Part shown: positions 7,873 to 15,810 of the stretch, piece after piece
Numbering within the stretch: position 1 is the first letter of the stretch
Layout: every line of letters starts with the position of its first letter
DNA from: Pseudomonadota bacterium
GTDB taxonomy: Bacteria; Pseudomonadota; Alphaproteobacteria; Rhizobiales; Rhizobiaceae
Reading direction: 5' to 3'
Length of the DNA stretch: 32,191 nt
Assembly: GCA_023451735.1 (NCBI GenBank)
Contig: JAEXYH010000012.1
Location: 1-32,191 of the forward strand
Notes under the pieces: generated by a model
What the model saw: the letters and a program-made list of their open reading frames with translations, nothing else
Database searches by the model: none
What the model was told of the DNA's origin: nothing
Position numbers and translations under genes: made by a program

Positions 7873-9012
7873 ATGCCTTCCTACAAAAGCTTCTCCCCCC
7901 GAACCGAGATCGTGTTCGGCGAAGGGTTGCTTGACCGGCTGCACGCTTATCGCGGGCAGCGGGTCGGGATCGTCACCGATGCCTTCATGGCGAAGTCCGG
8001 TCCGCTTGATCGGGTGCTTGGTTATCTCGACGGCTGCGAGGTCAAGGTTTTCGACGAGGCCATTCCTGAGCCGCCGATTTCAACCGTGACCAAGGGTGCC
8101 GGTATCTTTGCGAAATTCCGTCCGCAGGTGCTTCTGGCGCTCGGCGGCGGGTCGCCGATCGATGCGGCCAAGGCCATCCTGTCGGTGGTTCGCGCTACCG
8201 ATACGGCGCAAAAAATTGAATTCGTCGCCATTCCGACGACCAGCGGCACGGGATCGGAAGTGACCTCGTTCGCGATCATCTCCGATCCGGCCAAGGGTAA
8301 GAAATTCCCGCTGATCGCAAAAGAGATGGTGCCGGATGTGGCGATTCTCGATCCCGAATTCGTCCGCACGGCACCGCCGAAAGTAACGGCGGATACAGGG
8401 ATGGACGTCATCACCCATGCGCTCGAGGCGGTGGTTGCCAATGGCGCATCGCATTTTACCGATGCCTTTGCCGAAAAGTCGTTGGAACTCGCCTTCGCCA
8501 ACCTGCCCCGCGCCTATGACGACGGCAACGACATGCAGGCACGCGATGCAATGCATCAGTCCTCCTGCCTTGCCGGCCTTGCCTTCAGCGAGGCGGGGCT
8601 CGGAGTGAACCATGGTCTTGCGCATGCGATCGGCGGACGGATGCATCTCGTTCACGGGCGCATCAATGCGGTGCTTCTACCGCATGTCATCACCTGGAAT
8701 GCGGGGCTTGAGGACGATGCACCGGGTTGCCGCGAAACCGCGGGCCGCTACGCACGCATCGCGTCCCGCATCGGGCTGGACGTGCCGAGTGTCAGGGCCG
8801 GGGTCATCGCGCTGATCCGTGCGATCCAGGCACTCAATCAACGGTTCTCCATCCCGTCCACGCTTCGTGGCTTCGGCATGGATGCCGAGGAATATCGTCG
8901 GGCAATGCCCGATATGGCAGCGGCCGCCATGGCGGACGCCTGCACCGCAGGAAACCCACGCAGGCCCACGTTCGAGGAGCTTTTGATGCTTCTCGGCCGG
9001 GCCGGGGGCTAG
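7873..9012 (+). CDS. pduQ: Iron-containing alcohol dehydrogenase (PduQ-like 1-propanol dehydrogenase)
   Basis: A 379-residue group III (iron-dependent) alcohol dehydrogenase. It would reduce the aldehyde made by the dehydratase to the alcohol (propanal to 1-propanol), regenerating NAD+ for the aldehyde dehydrogenase inside the shell. Visible motifs: dinucleotide-binding GGGSPIDAAK (91-100), TTSGTGSEV (122-130), and metal ligands D178 and H182 (GMDVITHALE), H247 (NHGLAHA) and H261 (LVHGRINA). The length fits PduQ (about 370). The ATG at 7873 has only a modest upstream site (AACAGGTG). It follows the dehydratase after a 125-base gap holding two hairpins. The PduQ name is from family and context; alcohol specificity cannot be read from sequence. 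Confidence 0.88.
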   Translation: MPSYKSFSPRTEIVFGEGLLDRLHAYRGQRVGIVTDAFMAKSGPLDRVLGYLDGCEVKVFDEAIPEPPISTVTKGAGIFAKFRPQVLLALGGGSPIDAAKAILSVVRATDTAQKIEFVAIPTTSGTGSEVTSFAIISDPAKGKKFPLIAKEMVPDVAILDPEFVRTAPPKVTADTGMDVITHALEAVVANGASHFTDAFAEKSLELAFANLPRAYDDGNDMQARDAMHQSSCLAGLAFSEAGLGVNHGLAHAIGGRMHLVHGRINAVLLPHVITWNAGLEDDAPGCRETAGRYARIASRIGLDVPSVRAGVIALIRAIQALNQRFSIPSTLRGFGMDAEEYRRAMPDMAAAAMADACTAGNPRRPTFEELLMLLGRAGG

Positions 9013-9104
9013 GCCGGGAGGGAGGGGGCCGACGATTAAGTCCAACCCGCGAGAAACGGTCATCACATCAACGTCTGAACACCGAAACGCTAAGGAGTTA
9101 AGTC

Positions 9105-9389
9105 ATGCAACAGGAAGCTCTCGGAATGGTCGAAACCAAAGGTCTGGTTGCTGCCATCGAAGCCGCCGATGCCATGGTCAAGTCGGCTAATGTCGCCATG
9201 GTCGGTTATGAAAAGATCGGTTCCGGCCTCGTCACGGTTATGGTCCGCGGCGATGTCGGCGCAGTCAAGGCCGCCACCGATGCCGGTGCCGTCGCCGCCG
9301 AAAAGGTCGGCACGGTCGTGTCCGTCCACGTGATCCCGCGTCCTCACATGGAGGTCGAGAAGATCCTGCCGGAAAGCAAGGTCGCCTGA
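9105..9389 (+). CDS. BMC-H hexameric shell protein (PduA/PduJ-like)
   Basis: A 94-residue single BMC-domain protein that should form the main hexagonal tile of the shell. It begins in the canonical way (MQQEALGMVETKGLVAAIEAAD), and the central pore loop reads KIGSGLV, the same as PduA/PduJ, where the serine lines a pore allowing propanediol passage. The highly conserved RGDVGAVKAA and the closing V-HVIPRPH strand are present. AAGGAG precedes the ATG by seven bases. Small length, absence of any tail and strong ribosome site suit an abundant shell subunit. Confidence 0.93.
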   Translation: MQQEALGMVETKGLVAAIEAADAMVKSANVAMVGYEKIGSGLVTVMVRGDVGAVKAATDAGAVAAEKVGTVVSVHVIPRPHMEVEKILPESKVA

Positions 9390-9418
9390 ACCCCTGAACA
9401 CACAAAGGAGGATCGACA

Positions 9419-10240
9419 ATGCAGGATGCTCTTGTCGAAAAACTCATGGACGAGGTGATCCGGAAAATGGGTGGGAGCGAAAGCTCCCCGGCCCCGGCTG
9501 CCTCTCCCGCTGAGAAGCCGGCTGCCGCAAAGACGGCGCCGAAGGCCTGTAATCTCACCGAATTCATCGGCACGGCTATCGGGCATACGGTCGGTCTGGT
9601 GATTGCCAATGTAGACCCGCTACTGCACGAGCAGATGAAGATCGACAAGAAATACCGGTCGATCGGCATTGTCGGCGGGCGCACGGGCGCCGGTCCGCAT
9701 ATTTTCGCAGCCGACGAAGCCGTCAAGGCCACCAATAGTGAAGTGCTGGTCATCGAACTGCCGCGCGACACGGAAGGCGGCGGCGGCCACGGCAGCTTGA
9801 TCATCTTCGGCGCCGAGGACGTTTCCGACGCCCGTCGTGCCGTCGAAGTGACGCTGGAGGAACTGGATCGCACATTCGGCGATGTCTATGGCACGCCAGC
9901 TGGCCACCTGGAATTCCAGTATACCGCCCGCGCCAGCCATGCGCTTGCCAAGGCCTTCGGAGCGCCGGTCGGCCAGGCATTCGGCATCACGGTCGGTTCT
10001 CCCGCCGCGATCGGCGTGCTCCTGGCGGATACGGCTGCCAAGGCGGCCACCGTTGTTCCGGTCGGTTATGCCACGCCGGGCAATGGCGGAACGAGCTACT
10101 CGAACGAAGCGATCTTCATGTTCAGTGGCGATTCCGGTGCCGTCCGTCAGGCCATCCGTGCCGCGCGCGATGTCGGCAAGCAGGTGCTCGGCACGCTCGA
10201 TCCTGTTCCGGTGGTCTCCTCGACCAAGCCGTATATCTGA
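9419..10240 (+). CDS. pduB: BMC-T trimeric shell protein (PduB-like)
   Basis: A 273-residue tandem-BMC-domain protein closely resembling PduB throughout (for example LTEFIGTAIGHTVGLVIAN, GIVGGRTGAGPHI, LDRTFGDVYGTPAGH, FSGDSGAVRQAI). It forms a pseudohexameric trimer in the shell facet. The first 18 residues (QDALVEKLMDEVIRKMGG) form an amphipathic helix, followed by an Ala/Pro linker to about residue 42. In PduB the N-terminal extension links the shell to the enzyme core, so this may recruit cargo here. A strong AAAGGAGG lies seven bases before the ATG. Confidence 0.93.
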   Translation: MQDALVEKLMDEVIRKMGGSESSPAPAASPAEKPAAAKTAPKACNLTEFIGTAIGHTVGLVIANVDPLLHEQMKIDKKYRSIGIVGGRTGAGPHIFAADEAVKATNSEVLVIELPRDTEGGGGHGSLIIFGAEDVSDARRAVEVTLEELDRTFGDVYGTPAGHLEFQYTARASHALAKAFGAPVGQAFGITVGSPAAIGVLLADTAAKAATVVPVGYATPGNGGTSYSNEAIFMFSGDSGAVRQAIRAARDVGKQVLGTLDPVPVVSSTKPYI

Positions 10241-10258
10241 CCTTGAAAGGAGACTGTC

Positions 10259-10834
10259 ATGTTGCAGGAAAGCCTTGGATTGATCGAGACCATCGGATTG
10301 ACGGCTGCAGTGGCTGCCGCCGATGCGGCGGTGAAATCCGCCAATGTCACGCTGGTGGGCTATGAGCTTGCCAATGGTGACGGCATGACAGTCGTCAAGG
10401 TTCGCGGGGATGTCGGGGCCGTCAAGGCTGCGGTTTCCGCAGCCGCGGCCGAAGCGGGGCGTGTCGGGACGGTTGTTTCCACCAGTGTGATCGCCCGTCC
10501 CGCGAACGGACTGGGCGCGATCGTGGAAAGCGGTGCAACTGTCGGTCTGGAAAAAGCTGCCGCAGTTGTTGCTGCGGCGGTTCCGGCGGACGTTTCTCCA
10601 GAGGTTGCGTTGCCGGTCGAGGATGTTGTTGCAGACGATCCGTCGCCTGAGCCGAAAGCTCCGGTGACGGAAGCGGCTGAAGTCCCGGTAGAGGAGGCCA
10701 CATCGGCAGAGCCGGAAGTCCCGGCTGTTGCCGAGGCTTCCGTGGAGCCTGAGATCGAGGTGGTGGCAGAGCCGGCACCTCAGGCTGCAAGCCCTGCGCA
10801 ATCCCGCGCCGATCGTCGCCATCGCAGGCGATAG
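10259..10834 (+). CDS. BMC-H shell protein with long acidic C-terminal tail
   Basis: A 191-residue protein. Residues 1-90 are a normal BMC-H domain (LGLIETIGLTAAVAAAD; RGDVGAVKAA). The pore loop reads ANGDGMT instead of KIGSGLV, so its pore should differ in charge and size from the first BMC-H. Residues about 100-180 are low-complexity, rich in Ala, Val, Pro and Glu, strongly acidic, and probably disordered. The last residues turn abruptly basic (SRADRRHRRR). The tail has no cysteine, so this is not the iron-sulfur tail type of PduK. The base composition of the tail matches its neighbours, so it looks like a native extension rather than a frame error. AAAGGAG precedes the start. Confidence 0.88.
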   Translation: MLQESLGLIETIGLTAAVAAADAAVKSANVTLVGYELANGDGMTVVKVRGDVGAVKAAVSAAAAEAGRVGTVVSTSVIARPANGLGAIVESGATVGLEKAAAVVAAAVPADVSPEVALPVEDVVADDPSPEPKAPVTEAAEVPVEEATSAEPEVPAVAEASVEPEIEVVAEPAPQAASPAQSRADRRHRRR

Positions 10835-10874
10835 TCGGCGTCAAACAGACGAGAATTTCAGGTGACGGTGAACA

Positions 10875-10893
10875 CCGGCGGCAAAGCCGCCGG
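10875..10893 (+). other. Hairpin upstream of pduL
   Basis: A perfect 8-bp GC stem, CCGGCGGC (10875-10882) with GCCGCCGG (10886-10893), and an AAA loop, in the 123-base gap before pduL. There is no T-run. It is likely an RNA stability or processing element. Confidence 0.6.
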
Positions 10894-10957
10894 GTGGGTT
10901 GCTGCGCCCATGACAGGCCCGGTCGTCATGTCGGGTCAAGACGAACAGGACACCATA

Positions 10958-11644
10958 ATGCAAATCGACAGACCCATGATCGACCGCGTGATTGCCGAGC
11001 TTCTGGCACAAAGCCTTTCCGTATCGGCAGAACAGGCGAAAACTGTCGCAAAGGGCGATGAGGACCGAGATCCGTGGCTCGTGCCGATCGGCGTGTCTAA
11101 CCGCCACATTCATCTTTCGCGACCGGACATGGATGCGCTTTTCGGCCCCGGTTCGGAACTGACGCGGATGAAGGCGATGAAGCAGCCGGGCCAGTATGCG
11201 GCGGAAGAAACCGTGACGATCCGCGGGCCGAAGGGGCAGATCGGCAAGGTGCGTGTGCTCGGGCCACTGCGCAAGGAAACGCAGATCGAGGTTTCTGTTG
11301 CCGATGGGTTCACGCTGGGCATCAAGCCGCCGCTGCGGATGTCGGGAAAACTGGAACAGTCGCCGGGCATAGAGGTGATCGGCCCCTATGGAGCGATCAA
11401 GAAGGAGAGCGGCGTGATCGTGGCTCTGCGCCACATTCACATGCTGCCGGCGGAAGCCGCAAAGCTCGGGTTGAAGAACGGGGAAGAGGTTGATGTCGAG
11501 ATCGGCGGCGTGCGCGGCGGCATCATGCACAATGTGACGATCCGCGCGGCCGAAGCCTCATTCATGGAAATGCATATCGATGTCGAGGAGGCCAATGCAT
11601 TCGGCCTGAAGAACGACGCGATGGTGCGGATCCGCAAGGTCTGA
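10958..11644 (+). CDS. pduL: Phosphate propanoyltransferase PduL
   Basis: Swaps CoA for phosphate on the acyl group inside the shell, making acyl-phosphate and freeing CoA for the aldehyde dehydrogenase. The dimetal ligands are all visible: H50 and H52 (NRHIHLS), E111 (QIEVS), H159 and H161 (LRHIHML) and H206 (EMHIDVE), with R105 as the likely phosphate-contact arginine. These are offset by a constant two residues from Rhodopseudomonas PduL as I recall it. I start at the ATG at 10958 (228 residues) because AGGA lies seven bases upstream and the product then opens with an amphipathic helix (DRPMIDRVIAELLAQSL) typical of an encapsulation peptide. A frame opening at 10862 is longer but runs through the hairpin and lacks a ribosome site. 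Confidence 0.92.
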   Translation: MQIDRPMIDRVIAELLAQSLSVSAEQAKTVAKGDEDRDPWLVPIGVSNRHIHLSRPDMDALFGPGSELTRMKAMKQPGQYAAEETVTIRGPKGQIGKVRVLGPLRKETQIEVSVADGFTLGIKPPLRMSGKLEQSPGIEVIGPYGAIKKESGVIVALRHIHMLPAEAAKLGLKNGEEVDVEIGGVRGGIMHNVTIRAAEASFMEMHIDVEEANAFGLKNDAMVRIRKV

Positions 11645-11657
11645 TCGGAGAGAAGTC

Positions 11658-12497
11658 ATGTCGAGCATCGACAGCAAACTCAAGGCTTTCGGGGAACTCG
11701 TCCGGCAGGGCACGATCGTGCCGCAGTCGGAATGGGCGCCCGGCCGGCCGAAGGTTGGCGTCGATCTCGGCACGGCCAATCTGGTGCTTTCGGTGGTCGA
11801 TGCGGAGAATAATCCGGTTGCCGGGACGTCCTGGCGCTCGACCGTCGTGCGCGACGGGATCGTCGTTGATTATATCGGCGCGGTTCATGCAGTGCGCCGA
11901 ATGAAGGAAGAGCTTGAGGAGCGGCTCGGTCAGCCGCTCTCGCGCGCCGCAACCGCCATTCCACCCGGTGTTCATCCGTCCAATGCGAAGGCGATCGGCC
12001 ATGTGGCCGAATCGGCGGATTTCGAGCTGGCGGAAATCGTAGATGAACCCACCGCTGCGGCGCGCCTCCTTGGCGTTCAGAACGGTGCGGTGGTCGATGT
12101 CGGCGGCGGCACGACGGGGATTTCGGTCCTGAAGGACGGCGAGGTGGTCGCCACTTTCGATGAGCCGACGGGCGGCACGCATATGACGCTGGTTCTGGCC
12201 GGTGCCAGAAAGATTTCCTTCGAGGATGCGGAAGCCGAAAAGCTCAATCACGCGCTTGAGCGGGACGTCTTCTCGATCATCCGGCCGGTGGCCGACAAGA
12301 TGGGGTGCATCGTCGCCGACTTCCTAGCCGATTACCCTTATGTCGACACGATCCATGTGGTCGGCGGCGCCTGCTCGTTCAAGGATTTTGCGGCGGTTCT
12401 CGTCAGCCATACCGGACGCCGGGTCATCAAGCCTGTCGAGCCGTTGCTGGTCACGCCGCTCGGGATCGCGATGTATGACGATGGAGGCCGGGCATGA
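11658..12497 (+). CDS. eutJ: EutJ-like actin/Hsp70-fold ATPase
   Basis: A 279-residue protein of the EutJ family. The ATPase fold is evident: phosphate-1 loop VGVDLGTANLVLSVVD (about residues 34-49), phosphate-2 loop VVDVGGGTTGISV (about 148-160) and adenosine loop VVGGACSFKDF (about 234-244). It lacks the substrate-binding and lid domains of DnaK. EutJ homologues occur in ethanolamine and many glycyl-radical microcompartment operons, where a chaperone role or enzyme-reactivation role has been proposed but not settled. A direct role in servicing the dehydratase is inference. The stop overlaps the next start (ATGA), indicating coupled translation. Confidence 0.88.
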   Translation: MSSIDSKLKAFGELVRQGTIVPQSEWAPGRPKVGVDLGTANLVLSVVDAENNPVAGTSWRSTVVRDGIVVDYIGAVHAVRRMKEELEERLGQPLSRAATAIPPGVHPSNAKAIGHVAESADFELAEIVDEPTAAARLLGVQNGAVVDVGGGTTGISVLKDGEVVATFDEPTGGTHMTLVLAGARKISFEDAEAEKLNHALERDVFSIIRPVADKMGCIVADFLADYPYVDTIHVVGGACSFKDFAAVLVSHTGRRVIKPVEPLLVTPLGIAMYDDGGRA

Positions 12498-13255
12498 ACA
12501 TTGATGCCGCTCTCGATCGTATCCTTCTCGATCTTTTGTCCGATCGCATCATCGCGCGGATGGGGGGCAGAGTGCCGGCAAAGCCGCGCTCGGCGTTGGT
12601 GCTGTTTGCGGAAACGGATTTCGGATTTGAGGCAGCACTTGGCCAGCTGCAGCAGCTTCACGATGCGGGATGGGAATTCGAGACGGTGATTGCGCCGGAG
12701 GCCCGACCCTTTCTGAAAGATCGGTTTGCCGGTCTCGGGATTGCTGAAGTCGAAGGCGCTGTCGGCGATCTTCTGGTTCGCCACACGACCATACTGGTTC
12801 CGGCGCTCAGCGTTTCGCTTGCCGCCAAGGTGGCGCTCGGCATTGCCGACGATCCGCTGTCAAAAATTCTGCAGGGTGGGCTCGAAAGAGGTGTCCGCAT
12901 CATCGCCGCCCGCGATGGCGTCTGCCCCAATGGACGGGATCGGCGCGCGCGCGGCCTGCTGCCGAATGCTGCCTATCAGGCGACGATGAGCGGCCATCAG
13001 CAGACACTGATGGGATACGGCATCGAGCTGAGCTGGGCTGCACGGCTTGCCGTTTCCTTGGAGGGCGACACGCCTGCGGCTGCAACGCCGAAAGCGGCAC
13101 CGAAGCTCATTGCTGCCAGAACCGAGGGTGTGTTCGGCCTGCGCGAGGCACGCAGCCTGAATGCGACGGAACTGCGTCTGGGTCACGCCGTGATCGTCAC
13201 GCCGGCCGCTGCGGAAGAACTGCGCGCGCGCGACATCGCGCTTGTGAGGGAGTGA
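12494..13255 (+). CDS. Microcompartment-associated protein, TIGR02536-like (unknown function)
   Basis: A 253-residue protein resembling the ethanolamine-utilisation-associated family TIGR02536, which occurs in glycyl-radical microcompartment loci and has a flavoprotein-like fold. Recognisable pieces are the sheet/helix run TTILVPALSVSLAAKVALGI (about residues 98-117) and GVRIIAARDGVCPNGRDRR (about 136-154), which include a solitary cysteine. The first 24 residues (DAALDRILLDLLSDRIIARMGG) are an amphipathic helix ending in GG, very like encapsulation peptides, so it may be luminal. Function is unknown; flavin binding (as in phosphopantothenoylcysteine decarboxylase-type flavoproteins) is possible but I see no diagnostic residue. 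It overlaps the preceding gene by four bases. Confidence 0.75.
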   Translation: MNIDAALDRILLDLLSDRIIARMGGRVPAKPRSALVLFAETDFGFEAALGQLQQLHDAGWEFETVIAPEARPFLKDRFAGLGIAEVEGAVGDLLVRHTTILVPALSVSLAAKVALGIADDPLSKILQGGLERGVRIIAARDGVCPNGRDRRARGLLPNAAYQATMSGHQQTLMGYGIELSWAARLAVSLEGDTPAAATPKAAPKLIAARTEGVFGLREARSLNATELRLGHAVIVTPAAAEELRARDIALVRE

Positions 13256-13265
13256 GGATCAAGCC

Positions 13266-13559
13266 ATGTATCTCGCCAAGGTTATCGGACGGGTGGTCGC
13301 CACGACCAAGGATGCGAGCCTCTCGGGCTCGAAACTGCTGATCATTACCCGGCTCAACGAAATGTTGCAGCCGCAGGACATGACGCTGATCGCCGTCGAT
13401 ACGGTGGGTGCGGGCAAGGGCGAGACGGTCATCGTCACATCCGGCAGCGCCAGCCGCTTTGCCGGAACGCTGCAGAGTTCAGTCGTTGATGCCACGATTG
13501 TCGGCATTGTGGATACGGTCGAAACAGACGGGGGAGTGAGCGATGTTCGCCACCCGTGA
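13266..13559 (+). CDS. eutN: BMC-P pentameric vertex protein (EutN/CcmL family)
   Basis: A 97-residue EutN/CcmL-family protein that caps the shell vertices as a pentamer. The start MYLAKVIGRVVATTKDASL and the middle stretch LIAVDTVGAGKGETVIVTSGS are diagnostic of the family. The last dozen residues (ETDGGVSDVRHP) extend a little past the usual end and are encoded in the 17-base overlap with the next gene. It is the only vertex protein in the locus. Confidence 0.93.
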   Translation: MYLAKVIGRVVATTKDASLSGSKLLIITRLNEMLQPQDMTLIAVDTVGAGKGETVIVTSGSASRFAGTLQSSVVDATIVGIVDTVETDGGVSDVRHP

Positions 13560-14106
13560 TTTCGACCCTCGCGACCTGCAATTGATTGAAGCGGCACTCG
13601 CCGCCGAGTTGGCCGGGCGTATTGCCGATAGAGGTTTTGTGACCGGGATTTCGCTTGCCGATGCCTGCGCCATTGCGGAGCGTGCGGAGAGCCACGCGCG
13701 GCAGATGTCAGTGCCGGTCTGCATCGCAATCGCCGATGCCGAGGGACGGCCGATCCTGTTTCACCGGATGGAAGGCAGCCTGCCGGCGAGCACCAAGCTT
13801 GCCAGCGCCAAGGCCTGGACTGCTGCCGCCTATCGCATGGGGACCGATGAACTCGGACTGCTGGCGCAGCCGGGCGGCATGCTTTTCGGCGTCGGCCACT
13901 CGGGCAGCGGCGCCGGCAATGGCTCGGGCGAAGGCCAGGTCGTGCTTTTCGGCGGGGGCATTCCCTGCCGCGCTCATGGCGCCGTGATCGGTGCCATCGG
14001 CATCAGTGGCGGAACGGTCGCTGAAGACATGGAGATCGCCCGCTACGCGATCGATGGATTTCCCGCGAGAAGGGGAACGGTCCCCGAGGAAGGAAGAGGA
14101 TTATGA
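13543..14106 (+). CDS. GlcG/PduO C-domain-like protein (DUF336/HbpS family)
   Basis: A 187-residue member of the GlcG/HbpS/PduO-C superfamily. The core is residues about 40-170: ISLADACAIAERAESHAR, PVCIAIADAEGRPILFHRMEG, a STKLASAKAWTAAAYRMGT helix, and GGGIPCRAHGAVIGAIGISGG. Relatives bind haem or corrinoid and are frequent partners of diol-degrading microcompartments. Here there is no adenosyltransferase domain and no B12 enzyme, so a corrinoid role is unlikely; haem or redox sensing is possible. It opens inside the vertex-protein gene (17-base overlap) and its stop overlaps the aldehyde dehydrogenase start (ATGA). Confidence 0.82.
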   Translation: MFATRDFDPRDLQLIEAALAAELAGRIADRGFVTGISLADACAIAERAESHARQMSVPVCIAIADAEGRPILFHRMEGSLPASTKLASAKAWTAAAYRMGTDELGLLAQPGGMLFGVGHSGSGAGNGSGEGQVVLFGGGIPCRAHGAVIGAIGISGGTVAEDMEIARYAIDGFPARRGTVPEEGRGL

Positions 14107-15761
14107 ACGACCAAGACATCAACGCCGCCGTCAATCGCGTACTTGCCGGGTTCAACGGCGCAATCGCTCCGGCTCCGACCCCTGTTCCCGCCCCTCCTCC
14201 GGTAAAGAGTGCAGCATCCTCGGTCGAAGATACGGTGGCCCGCATTATCGCGGAAATGGGAGGTTCAAAGCCTGTTCCAGCTGCCGATCCGACGGCGCCC
14301 TTCGCCCAAGGCTGCATCGTCGCCGACGGCATGGTGACGAAATCGGCCGGTGAGGTGAACTGCTCCTGCTGCGAGCGCGGCGACTGCGCTTTGTCTGCCG
14401 CATCGGTCTCGCTCGATATTTCGGATGAGCAAGCGGTTACTCTCGGCGACGGCGTGTTTGCCAGCATGGACGAGGCGGTGGAAGCCGCTGCCGAAGCGCA
14501 GAGGCAATATCTGTTCTGCTCCATGGCCGCGCGAAAGAGCTTTGTCGACGGCATCCGCGATATCTTCCTCGATCCGGTCATGCTGGAACGGATTTCCCGG
14601 ATGACGGTCGAACAGACCGGCATGGGCAATGCCAGCGACAAGGTGATCAAGAACCGGCTGGCCGCCTCCAAGACCCCCGGCATCGAAGACCTGAAGACCG
14701 AAGCAGAAAGCGGCGATGGCGGCCTGACGCTGGTCGAATATTCCGCCTATGGCGTGATCGGTTCGATCACGCCGACCACCAATCCGACGGAAACGATCAT
14801 CTGCAATACGATCGGCATGTTGGCAGCCGGCAATGCCGTCGTGTTCAGCCCCCATCCGCGTGCGAAGGTCGTATCGCTTCTGGCAATCAAGCTGATCAAC
14901 CGCAAGCTTGCGGGCCTCGGTGCGCCGGCAAACCTCGTCGTCACAGTCCAGGCACCGTCGATCGACAATACCAGTGCGATGATGGCGCATCCCAAGGTGC
15001 GCATGCTGGTGGCAACCGGCGGCCCAGCCATCGTCAAAACGGTGATGTCGACCGGCAAGAAAGCCATCGGCGCGGGTGCCGGCAATCCGCCGGTCGTCGT
15101 CGATGAAACGGCCGATATCGAAAAGGCCGCCAAGGACATCGTCAGCGGTTGCAGCTTCGACAACAACCTGCCCTGCATTGCCGAAAAGGAAGTGATCGCG
15201 GTCAGCCAGATCGCCGATTTCCTGATTTCGCAGATGCAGAAGAACGGCGCCTATCTGGTCAAGGACATGGCGATCGTGAAGAAGCTCGAGGAACTGGTGC
15301 TGACGCCCAAGGGCGGGCCGCAGACCAGTTGCGTCGGCAAGAGCGCCGTCTACCTGCTCGACAAGGTCGGGATCTCGGTCGGTCCGGACATCCGCGTCAT
15401 CCTGATCGAACTGCCGAAGGACCATCCGTTCGTGCAGGAAGAGTTGATGATGCCGATCCTGCCGCTGGTGCGGGCAGTGGATGTCGATGAGGCGATCGAC
15501 CTTGCCGTCGAGCTGGAGCATGGCAACCGCCATACGGCGATGATCCATTCCACCGATGTGCGCAAGATCACCAAGATGGCGAAGCTGATCCAGACGACGA
15601 TCTTCGTGAAAAACGGCCCGTCCTATGCCGGCATCGGCGTCGGCGGCGAGGGTTACACGACCTTCACCATTGCCGGGCCGACCGGGGAGGGGCTGACATC
15701 GCCCAAGTCGTTCGCCCGTCGTCGCAAGTGCGTGATGGTGGAGGCGCTGAACGTCCGCTGA
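14103..15761 (+). CDS. pduP: CoA-acylating aldehyde dehydrogenase (PduP-like) with extended N-terminus
   Basis: Converts the dehydratase aldehyde plus CoA and NAD+ to acyl-CoA (propanal to propanoyl-CoA). The catalytic domain (about residues 115-552) tracks PduP closely: EQTGMGNASDKVIKN, ITPTTNPTETI, GAGAGNPPVVVDETAD, the nucleophile C358 in NNLPCIAEKE, and FVKNGPSYAGIGVGGEG. At 552 residues it is nearly 90 longer than Salmonella PduP, all at the N-terminus. That region has an amphipathic helix (residues 2-16), a Pro/Ala linker, a second helix with a GG end (about 40-54), and then a cysteine cluster with C71, C87, C89, C90 and C95 (CSCC-x4-C). Two targeting helices and a possible metal site are unusual. 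The start overlaps the preceding gene by four bases. Confidence 0.92.
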   Translation: MNDQDINAAVNRVLAGFNGAIAPAPTPVPAPPPVKSAASSVEDTVARIIAEMGGSKPVPAADPTAPFAQGCIVADGMVTKSAGEVNCSCCERGDCALSAASVSLDISDEQAVTLGDGVFASMDEAVEAAAEAQRQYLFCSMAARKSFVDGIRDIFLDPVMLERISRMTVEQTGMGNASDKVIKNRLAASKTPGIEDLKTEAESGDGGLTLVEYSAYGVIGSITPTTNPTETIICNTIGMLAAGNAVVFSPHPRAKVVSLLAIKLINRKLAGLGAPANLVVTVQAPSIDNTSAMMAHPKVRMLVATGGPAIVKTVMSTGKKAIGAGAGNPPVVVDETADIEKAAKDIVSGCSFDNNLPCIAEKEVIAVSQIADFLISQMQKNGAYLVKDMAIVKKLEELVLTPKGGPQTSCVGKSAVYLLDKVGISVGPDIRVILIELPKDHPFVQEELMMPILPLVRAVDVDEAIDLAVELEHGNRHTAMIHSTDVRKITKMAKLIQTTIFVKNGPSYAGIGVGGEGYTTFTIAGPTGEGLTSPKSFARRRKCVMVEALNVR

Positions 15762-15779
15762 GGCGCGGGCGTCCGCCTC
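15760..15779 (+). other. Hairpin at the end of pduP
   Basis: A 6-bp stem, GAGGCG (15760-15765) with CGCCTC (15774-15779), with an 8-base loop, beginning inside the pduP stop codon. No T-run follows. It fits the pattern of hairpins in the other longer gaps of the operon. Confidence 0.45.
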
Positions 15780-15810
15780 TAAAGCAAGATTTGAAGAGAG
15801 GAGATCCGCC

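Noticed and set aside
9620..10822. Leftward open frame opposite the shell genes
   Set aside because: Arg/Ser/Cys-rich shadow; both shell genes on the other strand are certain.
10862..10957. Longer pduL start at GTG 10862
   Set aside because: The added head is not PduL-like, spans an 8-bp hairpin and has no ribosome site; the ATG at 10958 gives the normal encapsulation helix.
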